The notes beneath the pieces were generated by a model. The model did no database searches. It worked only from the letters and a program-made list of their open reading frames with translations, and was not told the DNA's origin. Position numbers and translations under genes: made by a program. Shown one piece after another: positions 1-8,049 of a stretch of DNA of 64,000 nucleotides. Position 1 is the stretch's first letter. Each line of letters begins with the position of its first letter. Origin of the DNA: Lysobacter auxotrophicus (GTDB lineage: Bacteria > Pseudomonadota > Gammaproteobacteria > Xanthomonadales > Xanthomonadaceae); assembly GCF_027924565.1 (NCBI RefSeq), contig NZ_AP027041.1, positions 1,426,001 through 1,490,000 of the forward strand, in the 5' to 3' direction.

Positions 1-323
1 CGTTCGCTGGCGGGCAGGTGACGCGAACCCGCGGCGGCGGACGGCGCATGCGACGCGTCGGGCATGGGACGCGAATTCATCGCCGGTCCGCGCGGCGTGG
101 AGCCCGGCAAACGCCCATGGATGCGGTGGAAGCGGATCGCGCCCGAATACAGCGCGGTCAGTTCGGTCAGCGCGCTGTTCGCCTCGTCGGAGGAAGGGCG
201 ATCGAGATGGCGGTCCGGATGCAGTTCGGCCACGCGGACGCGATACGCACGCTTGAGGTCTTCGAGGCTGCAGTCCGGATGCAGGCCAAGCTGCATGTAC
301 AGAAGCGCGAAGTCCTGGCTCAT
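1..323 (-). CDS. J-domain (DnaJ-like) protein, 3' end outside the window
   Basis: Reading the minus strand from an ATG at 323-321 gives an open frame of 107 codons that runs off the left edge. The N-terminal residues form a J-domain-like helix pair carrying the invariant HPD tripeptide (AELHPDRH, about residues 33-40). HPD is the signature by which DnaJ-family co-chaperones stimulate Hsp70 ATPase activity. After about residue 75 the sequence turns Pro/Ala/Ser-rich, so this is a J-domain protein of unknown client rather than canonical DnaJ; no G/F region or zinc fingers are visible. It is divergent from the NRPS operon and probably unrelated to it. The call is good for the domain and open for the function. 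Confidence 0.75.
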   Translation of the reverse strand, partial: MSQDFALLYMQLGLHPDCSLEDLKRAYRVRVAELHPDRHLDRPSSDEANSALTELTALYSGAIRFHRIHGRLPGSTPRGPAMNSRPMPDASHAPSAAAGSRHLPASE

Positions 324-765
324 GGGGCCCCCTTGTCGGGGTCAATCCTAGCGCGGCTTCACGCGCCGTGCATCGTCTGGCGGATGCGCGGCGAACGTGG
401 CCGCTCGCGCCCGTGCGCACCGTTTGGTTCGACGAGAGGGGCAGGGAAGACACGAATGCCGCGGTCGGCATCGGTCGTGCCGCATGTGGGGTGAGCGATG
501 TCGTGGAGTGCCGGCACACAGCCAACGCGCAGGCCCGAGGCGGCCCGCGACGTGGTGCCGGACGCGCGGTGCGTGGCAGCGGTTTCGCCGCACCGGATCG
601 CAACGACGCGCCTGCCTTCGACCGCCCAACGCATCCGCGCGCAATGACGCAGCGGAGCCGGCGCGACAACCGGTTTTGACGCAGACCGCCGGCCGTTCGA
701 CGCCGGTTTGGACGTGATTGTTGCCGACGGCCACGGCCGCCGCGCAGTGGAGAAGGAGCAGGCGC
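324..765. other. Intergenic region between the J-domain gene and the NRPS operon
   Basis: No convincing gene lies here; the short open frames are typical of GC-rich DNA. It must hold the promoter of the NRPS-PKS operon. Two imperfect 12-base direct copies (CCGGTTTTGACG at 670-681 and CCGGTTTGGACG at 703-714) lie 33 bases apart, about three helical turns, 50-95 bases upstream of the NRPS start. They are candidate regulator half-sites. I see no clear sigma-70 -10 box at the right spacing. A good Shine-Dalgarno sequence (AAGGAG, about 752-757) precedes the ATG at 766. Confidence 0.4.
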
Positions 766-3700
766 ATGAGTACGCGGGCAGCAGCGACACAGGACGACGA
801 CTTTCGCGGCGCGACGCCGGCCATCGATTCGCCGCTGCTGGACGTGCTTCCGCAGCCCGCCGGCAACGCCGACGGCGCCGTCGGATCGCTCGCGTTCGCG
901 CTGCCGCCCGATGTTGCACTCGCGTTGCACCACGATGACGCCCGCAACGCGCTCACCGCCGCGCTGGTCGCCGTGGATGCCTGGCTGTCGGGCGCCGACG
1001 ATGCGCTCGCCACGATGGGCCGCGGCAACGCATGGCGCCAGCTGCGCGTCGCGGTGGGTTCGACGAACGCCGCGACACTCGCCGAGGCGATCGACTGCGC
1101 CGACACGAACGAAGCGCCGCAGCCCTGCGTCTGGACCGTCTCGGACGAGGCGGGCGTTCCGGCGTTCGCCGCATCGAACTGGCGCATCGACGACGCGCAG
1201 CTTCGCGGGGAGTTTCGCGCGCCGCTATCGAACGAAGCCGCCGCGCTGATCGGCGAGGCCGTCGTGCGTTGCCTGCGTGCGATCGCGAACGACGCCACGC
1301 TGCCGCTGTCGCATATCGACGCGCTCGATCCGACCGACCGCGCGCGCCAGATCGACGACTGGGCCGTCGCGCCTCGCGCGCGTGCCGAGTTCGACACCGT
1401 CCACGAATGCTTCGCGCAGACGCTCGCCGCGTTTGCCGACAAGACCGCCGTCGTGCACGGCGAGGCGAGCCTCACCTACGCGCAGCTCGACCGCCGCGCC
1501 GCTTCGCTTGCCACGCGGCTTCGCGATGCGGGCGTCGTCGCGGGCGACATCGTCGGTGTCGCGCTGCCGCGCTCGCTCGACGCGGTCGTCGCGCTGCTCG
1601 GCGTGATCAAGGCCGGCGGCGCGTACCTGCCGTTGGACCTCGCGCTGCCCGCCGACCGTCTCGCCTTCATGGTCGATAACGCCCGCGTGCGCGTGATCGT
1701 CGCCGATCCCGCGCTGCACGCATCGAACCTGCCGCGCGAGCCGCGTCGCGTGGACGTGCACGGCGACGATGCGCCGCTGGCGGATACGCCGGACACGAAC
1801 CGCGACTCGCTCGCGTACGTGCTCTTCACCTCCGGCTCGACCGGCGTGCCGAAGGGCGTGGAGATCCGCCACCGTTCGCTCGTGCGCCGGTTGCGCGGCG
1901 TCGATTACGTCACGCTCGACGCCCAGACGCGCCTGCTGCACCAGGCGCCGCTGGGCTTCGATATTTCCGGCCTGGAACTGTGGGGCGCGCTGTTCAACGG
2001 CGGCACCGTCGTCGTGCACGACGAACTGGCGCCGACCGCCGCGCGCCTGCGCGAGACGATCGCGCGACACGGCGCGAACGCCGCGATCATGTCGGCCGCG
2101 TTGTTCAACGCGGTCGTCGACGAGGACGCGACGATCTTCGCCGGCATGCGCGAGCTCATCGTCGGCGGCGAAGCGCTCTCCGTCGAACACATCCGTCGCA
2201 TGCAGGCCGTCGCGCCGCAGCTGCAACTGCACAACGGCTACGGCCCGACGGAGTGCACGATCATGTGCACCTCGCATGCGATCCCGCGCGACCTGCCGCG
2301 CGATGCGACGTCGATCCCGATCGGCCGTGCCATGCAGGACGCCAGTGCCTACGTGCTCAACCGCCGCCTGCAACTGCTGCCCGCCGGCGTGATCGGCGAG
2401 CTGTGCGTGGGCGGCGCGGGCGTTGCGCGCGGCTATCTCGCACGTCCCGAACTCAACGCGGAGCGTTTCGTGCCCAATCCGTTCCTTGACGGCGACGTGC
2501 TGTACCGCACCGGCGACCAGGTGCGCCTGCGCGAAGACGGGCTGATCGAATTCGTCGGGCGCACCGACGCACAGGTGAAGATCCGCGGCCATCGCATCGA
2601 GCTGACGGAAATCGAAACCGTGCTGGCGCGCCATCCGGCGATCGCCTCGTGCGTCGTCGTGGCGCGCGCCGACTTCCCCGGCGAAAAGCGCCTGGTCGCG
2701 TACTACGTCGACAGCGGGCTCGGGGCGCATGCACCGCAGCTTCGCGCGCATCTCGCCGCCGCGCTGCCGGCGTACATGGTGCCGACGCGTTACGTGCGCC
2801 TGGACGAACTCCCGCTGACGAACAACGGCAAGGTCGATCGCCGCGCTTTGCCCGCGCCGGATCGCCGCCGTCCCGAGCTCACCGTCGATTTCGCCGCGCC
2901 GGCCAACGCGCTCGAAGGCAAGCTCTGCGAGGCCTTCGGCACGCTGCTCGACATCGAGGGCGTCGGCCGCGACGACAACTTCTTCGAGCTCGGCGGAAGC
3001 TCGCTGCTCGCCGTGCGCCTGGCCGAGCACATCCGCGTGGAAGGCTGGCAGTCCGACGAGGCGGCCCCGCGCGTGGCCGCGCCGACGATCTTCCAGCATC
3101 CGACGCCGGCGAAGCTCGCGGCGGTGCTCGAAGGCGCGCAGGCCGCACAGGCGCCGGCGCGTCGCAGCGTCGATGCGCGCGAGCCCATCGCCATCGTCGC
3201 GATGGCCGGACGCTTCCCGGGGGCAGGCGACGTCGAATCGTTCTGGAACAACCTGTGCGAAGGCCGCGATTCGATCACCCAGTTCCGCATCGACGAACTC
3301 GATCCCGCGGTGAGCGCGAGCGATCGCAACGATCCCGGTTACGTCGCCGCGCGCGGCGTGATCGACGATGTCGAGCTGTTCGACGCCGCGTTCTTCGGCA
3401 TCGGCCCGCGCGAGGCGGAGCTGATGGACCCGCAGCAGCGCATCTTCCTGGAACTGTGCTGGGAATGCCTCGAACGGGGCGGCCATGCGCCGGACGCGGC
3501 CGGCGTCACGGGCGTGTTCGCCGGCATGAACAACGCGACGTACTTCCAGCGCCATGTGTCCGCGCATCCCGAACTGGTCAATCGCGTCGGCGCGCTGCAG
3601 GTGATGCTCGGCAACGAGAAGGACTACATCGCCACGCGCGTGGCGCACAAACTCAACCTCACCGGCCCGGCGGTCAGCGTGCATACGGCGTGCTCGACCT

Positions 3701-6700
3701 CGCTGGTGGCGATCGCGCAGGCGGTGGAAAGCCTGCAGGCGGGCCTGTGCGACATGGCGCTGGCCGGCGGGATCGCGGTCACGTGCCCGCCGCGCAGCGG
3801 CTACCTGTACCAGGAAGGTTCGATGCTGTCGCCCGACGGCCACACGCGTACGTTCGACGCGGACGCGAAGGGCACGGTCTTCGGCGATGGCGCGGCGGTC
3901 GTGCTGCTCAAGCGGTTGTCTGATGCGATCGCCGACGGCAATCCCGTGTACGCCGTCATCCGCGGCAGCGCGCTCAACAACGACGGCGCCAATCGCGCCA
4001 GCTTCACCGCGCCCAGCAGCGAAGGGCAGGCCGCCGTGATCGCGCTCGCGCACGACAAGGCGGGCGTCGACGCACGCACCATCGGCTACGTGGAGGCGCA
4101 CGGCACCGCGACGCCGCTCGGCGATCCGATCGAAATCGAGGGCCTGACGCGCGCGTTCCGCCGCACGACCCGCGACGCCGGCTTCTGCCGCATCGGTTCG
4201 CTGAAGAGCAACGTCGGCCACATGGTGACCGCCGCCGGCGCCGCGGGCGTCATCAAGACGGCGTTGTCGCTGCACGAGAAGCGCATTCCCGCCAGCATCC
4301 ATTTCGAATCGCCGAACCCGACGATCGATTTCGCCAGCACGCCGTTCGTGGTGAACGCGCGCATGAGCGCGTGGGAGCGCGAAGGCGACGCGCCGCGCCG
4401 CGCCGGCGTGAGTTCGTTCGGCTTGGGCGGCACCAACGCGCACGCGGTGCTGGAAGAAGCGCCGCTGCTGCCCGAATCCCAGGCCGCCGACGGCCCGCAG
4501 CTGCTCGTGCTGTCGGCGCGCACCCCCACCGCGCTGGGCATGGCGGTGAACCGGCTCGCCGATCATCTCGATGCCAATCGCGATGCGAACCTCGCCGACG
4601 TCGCGTGGACGCTGGCCGTCGGCCGCAAGGCGTTCGCGCATCGCATCGCGATCGCCGCCGAGGATGCCGCGTCGGCCGTCGACCAACTGCGCGGACCGGA
4701 CACGCTGGCCGAAGCCGCGCGCAGCCGCCCGGCGCGTGCCGCGGGCGTGGTGTTCATGTTCCCGGGGCAGGGCGCCACCTACCCGGGCATGGGGCGCAGC
4801 CTGTACGAGGCCGAGCCCGTCTTCCGCGATGCGCTGGATGAATGCGCGCAGCTGCTGCAGGCCGACCTCGGTTTCGACCTGCGCGAACGCCTGTTCGCCG
4901 AGGACGCCGAAGCGCTGCTGCCGACGTCGATCATGCAGCCGGCGACGTTCGCCATCGAATACGCCCTGGCCAAGTGGTGGATGAGCCGCGGCATCACGCC
5001 TTCGATGATGATCGGCCACAGCATCGGCGAGTTCGTCGCCGCCACCCTGGCCGGCGTGTTCGAACTGCGCGACGCGCTGCATCTCATCGCGCGCCGTGGC
5101 GCGCTGATGCAGGCGCAGCCGGCGGGGTCGATGCTTTCGATCCGGTTGCCGGCCGATGCCGTACGCGATCGCCTGCCGGCGTCGTTGTCGCTCGCTGCCG
5201 AGAATTCGCCGCTGGCCTGCGTAGTCGCCGGGGAATCCGACGCCGTCGCCGCGTTCCAGGCGCAGCTCGAAGGCGAGGGCATCGCCTGCCGTGCGCTGCG
5301 CACCTCGCACGCGTTCCACTCCGCGATGATGGAGCCGGTAGTCGCGCCGTTCCGCGACGCCGTCGCCGCCGTGCGCCTGAACGCGCCGACGCGGTCCATC
5401 GTCTCCACCGTCACCGGCGCCCCGCTGACGGCGGAAGAGGCCATTTCGCCCGACTACTGGGCGCGGCACCTGCGCGAGCCGGTGCGGTTCTCCAGCGCGT
5501 TGCAGGCGCTGCTCGACGGCGACGACGCGGCCTCACGCGTGCTGCTGGAAGTCGGCCCGCGCGGCACGCTGAACGCGCTCGCGCGGCAGCAGCCCGTCGT
5601 GCAGAAGCAGCGCATCGCCACCGTGGCGAGCCTCACCGACAGCCCGGCCAGCGAGCGCCGCGACCTCATCGCCGCCGCCGGAAAGCTCTGGAGCCAGGGC
5701 GCGGCGATCGCGCCGGCCGCCTTCGATACGCGGGCCATCCGCCATCGCCTGCGGCTGCCGACCTATCCGTTCGAGAGACAACGTTATTGGGTGGAGGCGG
5801 TTGCCGCGAGCCCGGGCAACGTGATCCCCCATCCGGCCGTCGCGGCCGCCGCACGAACCAATCCCGTACTGGAGACCGTCATGCCGCAGTCCGCCCCCGC
5901 CGTCGCCACCGTCCCCGCCGCGCCCGCTCCCGGCCGTCGCGAACGCCTGGTCGGGCAACTGCGTGGCCTGTTCGAGAACGTCGCCGGCTTCGACATGAGC
6001 GACGCCGATGCCGACACCAACTTCATCGAACTCGGCCTGGACAGCCTGATGCTGACGCAGGTCGCCGTGCAGCTGCAGAAGACGTTCGAGGTGCCGGTGA
6101 ACTTCCGCCAGCTGATGGGCGACTGCAGCAGCCTGGATCGACTGGCCGGCATGCTCGATGCCTCGATGCCCGCCGACGCCGCACCGGCGCCCGCGCCCGT
6201 GCAGGCGGTGGCCGCGGCCCCGGTCGCCATCGCGCCCGTCGCCGTCGCGCCCGTCGCGCTGCCGGCGCTGGACGGCGGCAACGACTTCACGCGCCAGGTC
6301 ATCGCCCAGCAGATGCAGCTGATGGCGCAGCAGCTCGCGTTGCTGTCGGGCGGCGTGGCCGCGCCCGTCTCCGTCGCGACGCTCGCCGCGCCCGCGCCTG
6401 TCGCCGCCGCGCCTGTCGCCGTCGCATCACCGGTCGCCGCCGCGCCGGCGCCGAAGCCCGCCGTCGACGGCGAGGAAGACACCGGCGCGGTGCAGCAGAA
6501 GTACGACGTCAAGAAGGCCTTCGGCGCGATCGCGCGCATCGACAACCACGTCGATACCGAGCTGTCGCCGCAGCAGAAGGCCAAGCTCGACGCGTTCATG
6601 GACCGCTACGCCGCGCGTACGCGCAAGTCGAAGGACTACACGCAGGCCAACCGCTCGCACCTGGCCGATCCGCGCGTGGTCAACGGCTTCCGTCCGCTGA

Positions 6701-8049
6701 CGAAGGAGATCGTCTACCAGATCGTCGTCGAGCGTTCGAAGGGTTCGCGCGTCATCGACATCGACGGCAACGAATACGTGGATGCGCTCAACGGGTTCGG
6801 CATGAGCCTGTTCGGCTGGCAGCCGGATTTCGTGCTCGACGCCGTGCGCGAACAGCTCGACAAGGGCTACGAGATCGGCCCGCAGCATCCGGTCGCCGGC
6901 GACGTCGCGCAGCTGGTGTGCGAACTCACCGGGCACGATCGCGCCGCGCTGTGCAACACCGGTTCCGAAGCCGTGCTCGGCGCGCTGCGCGTCGCGCGCA
7001 CCATCACCGCGCGCAGCACGGTGGTGCTGTTCACCGGCTCCTACCACGGCATCGTCGATGAAGTGATCGTGCGCGGCACCAAGTCGCTGCGCGCGGTGCC
7101 GGCCGCGCCGGGCATCCTGCGCAACACCGCCGAAAACGTGCTCGTGCTCGATTACGGCACGCCCGAGGCGATGGAGATCATCAAGTCACGCATCCACGAG
7201 ATTGCCGCAGTCCTGGTCGAACCCGTGCAGAGCCGCCGCCTGGACTTCCGTCCGGTCGAATTCCTCAAGGAGCTGCGCCAGCTCACGCAGGACAATGGCG
7301 CGCTGCTGATCTTCGACGAAGTGGTTACCGGTTTCCGCTCCAACCCGGGCGGGGTGCAGGCGATCTTCGGCATCAAGGCCGACCTGGCGACGTACGGCAA
7401 GGTGGTCGGCGGCGGTTTCCCGATCGGCGTGATCGCCGGCAAGCGCGAGTACATGGACGCGCTCGACGGCGGCCACTGGCAGTACGGCGACGACTCGGTG
7501 CCCACCGTCGGCGTGACGTATTTCGCCGGCACGTTCGTGCGCCATCCGCTCGCGCTGGTCGCGGCGAAGGCGGTGCTCGAACACTTCAAGGCCGACGGCG
7601 GCGAGCTGCAGAAGCGCCTCAACGCGAAGACCGAAGCGCTGGCGGCCGACATCAACGCCTACTGCGCCGACGTCGGCGCGCCGGTGTCGGTGAAGCAGTA
7701 CGCGTCGGTGTGGAAGACGCACTGGCACGAGGCGCATCCGCTGCAGGACCTGCTGTTCGCCTCGATGCGCCTGCGCGGCATCCACATCCTCGACAACTTC
7801 CCCTGCTTCATCACCACCGCGCACAGCGACGAGGACATCGCGCGCATCGCGACGGCGTTCAAGGAAGCGGTGGCGGAGCTGCAGGACATGGAGCTGCTTC
7901 CGCGCAGCGCCGCGACGCCGAAGACGGTGATGGACGCCAGCAAGCCCGTCGTGCCCGGCGCACGACTGGGTCGCGAACCCGACGGCACGCCGGCGTGGTT
8001 CGTGCCCAACCCGGAGCAGCCGGGCAAGTACATGAAGGTGAGTGCATGA
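766..8049 (+). CDS. Hybrid NRPS-PKS-aminotransferase, A-T-KS-AT-ACP-AMT
   Basis: This 2427-residue assembly-line protein starts at an ATG preceded by AAGGAG; an in-frame TTG at 718 is less likely. Domains in order: a C-domain-like N-terminal remnant with no HHxxxDG (about 1-215); an adenylation domain (TSGSTGVPKG near 355); a carrier with GGSS (Ser about 746); a ketosynthase (806-1230) with Cys976 in HTACSTSL, EAHGTATPLGDP and NVGHM; an acyltransferase (about 1328-1610) with GHSIGE (Ser1419) and HAFH, the malonyl-type signature; an ACP with GLDSL (Ser1760); an Ala/Pro linker; and a class III PLP aminotransferase (about 1912-2400) with FDEVVTGFR and TYGK (Lys2212). With no ketoreductase before the aminotransferase, the expected product is a beta-amino acyl thioester built on the A-loaded starter. 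The stop overlaps the next start (ATGA). The compound is unknown. Confidence 0.92.
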   Translation: MSTRAAATQDDDFRGATPAIDSPLLDVLPQPAGNADGAVGSLAFALPPDVALALHHDDARNALTAALVAVDAWLSGADDALATMGRGNAWRQLRVAVGSTNAATLAEAIDCADTNEAPQPCVWTVSDEAGVPAFAASNWRIDDAQLRGEFRAPLSNEAAALIGEAVVRCLRAIANDATLPLSHIDALDPTDRARQIDDWAVAPRARAEFDTVHECFAQTLAAFADKTAVVHGEASLTYAQLDRRAASLATRLRDAGVVAGDIVGVALPRSLDAVVALLGVIKAGGAYLPLDLALPADRLAFMVDNARVRVIVADPALHASNLPREPRRVDVHGDDAPLADTPDTNRDSLAYVLFTSGSTGVPKGVEIRHRSLVRRLRGVDYVTLDAQTRLLHQAPLGFDISGLELWGALFNGGTVVVHDELAPTAARLRETIARHGANAAIMSAALFNAVVDEDATIFAGMRELIVGGEALSVEHIRRMQAVAPQLQLHNGYGPTECTIMCTSHAIPRDLPRDATSIPIGRAMQDASAYVLNRRLQLLPAGVIGELCVGGAGVARGYLARPELNAERFVPNPFLDGDVLYRTGDQVRLREDGLIEFVGRTDAQVKIRGHRIELTEIETVLARHPAIASCVVVARADFPGEKRLVAYYVDSGLGAHAPQLRAHLAAALPAYMVPTRYVRLDELPLTNNGKVDRRALPAPDRRRPELTVDFAAPANALEGKLCEAFGTLLDIEGVGRDDNFFELGGSSLLAVRLAEHIRVEGWQSDEAAPRVAAPTIFQHPTPAKLAAVLEGAQAAQAPARRSVDAREPIAIVAMAGRFPGAGDVESFWNNLCEGRDSITQFRIDELDPAVSASDRNDPGYVAARGVIDDVELFDAAFFGIGPREAELMDPQQRIFLELCWECLERGGHAPDAAGVTGVFAGMNNATYFQRHVSAHPELVNRVGALQVMLGNEKDYIATRVAHKLNLTGPAVSVHTACSTSLVAIAQAVESLQAGLCDMALAGGIAVTCPPRSGYLYQEGSMLSPDGHTRTFDADAKGTVFGDGAAVVLLKRLSDAIADGNPVYAVIRGSALNNDGANRASFTAPSSEGQAAVIALAHDKAGVDARTIGYVEAHGTATPLGDPIEIEGLTRAFRRTTRDAGFCRIGSLKSNVGHMVTAAGAAGVIKTALSLHEKRIPASIHFESPNPTIDFASTPFVVNARMSAWEREGDAPRRAGVSSFGLGGTNAHAVLEEAPLLPESQAADGPQLLVLSARTPTALGMAVNRLADHLDANRDANLADVAWTLAVGRKAFAHRIAIAAEDAASAVDQLRGPDTLAEAARSRPARAAGVVFMFPGQGATYPGMGRSLYEAEPVFRDALDECAQLLQADLGFDLRERLFAEDAEALLPTSIMQPATFAIEYALAKWWMSRGITPSMMIGHSIGEFVAATLAGVFELRDALHLIARRGALMQAQPAGSMLSIRLPADAVRDRLPASLSLAAENSPLACVVAGESDAVAAFQAQLEGEGIACRALRTSHAFHSAMMEPVVAPFRDAVAAVRLNAPTRSIVSTVTGAPLTAEEAISPDYWARHLREPVRFSSALQALLDGDDAASRVLLEVGPRGTLNALARQQPVVQKQRIATVASLTDSPASERRDLIAAAGKLWSQGAAIAPAAFDTRAIRHRLRLPTYPFERQRYWVEAVAASPGNVIPHPAVAAAARTNPVLETVMPQSAPAVATVPAAPAPGRRERLVGQLRGLFENVAGFDMSDADADTNFIELGLDSLMLTQVAVQLQKTFEVPVNFRQLMGDCSSLDRLAGMLDASMPADAAPAPAPVQAVAAAPVAIAPVAVAPVALPALDGGNDFTRQVIAQQMQLMAQQLALLSGGVAAPVSVATLAAPAPVAAAPVAVASPVAAAPAPKPAVDGEEDTGAVQQKYDVKKAFGAIARIDNHVDTELSPQQKAKLDAFMDRYAARTRKSKDYTQANRSHLADPRVVNGFRPLTKEIVYQIVVERSKGSRVIDIDGNEYVDALNGFGMSLFGWQPDFVLDAVREQLDKGYEIGPQHPVAGDVAQLVCELTGHDRAALCNTGSEAVLGALRVARTITARSTVVLFTGSYHGIVDEVIVRGTKSLRAVPAAPGILRNTAENVLVLDYGTPEAMEIIKSRIHEIAAVLVEPVQSRRLDFRPVEFLKELRQLTQDNGALLIFDEVVTGFRSNPGGVQAIFGIKADLATYGKVVGGGFPIGVIAGKREYMDALDGGHWQYGDDSVPTVGVTYFAGTFVRHPLALVAAKAVLEHFKADGGELQKRLNAKTEALAADINAYCADVGAPVSVKQYASVWKTHWHEAHPLQDLLFASMRLRGIHILDNFPCFITTAHSDEDIARIATAFKEAVAELQDMELLPRSAATPKTVMDASKPVVPGARLGREPDGTPAWFVPNPEQPGKYMKVSA

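Noticed and set aside
718-765. TTG at 718 as the start of the NRPS-PKS gene
   Set aside because: It would add 16 Arg/Ala-rich residues; the ATG at 766 has AAGGAG at the right distance.
1225-5469. A 1414-codon open frame antisense to the NRPS-PKS
   Set aside because: It is the stop-poor shadow of a very GC-rich gene; the product is Arg/Ala/His-rich low-complexity sequence without domains, while the plus strand carries perfect KS, AT and A motifs. The same applies to the long antisense frames at 10122-14195, 18180-21314, 27836-30574 and 52708-56109.
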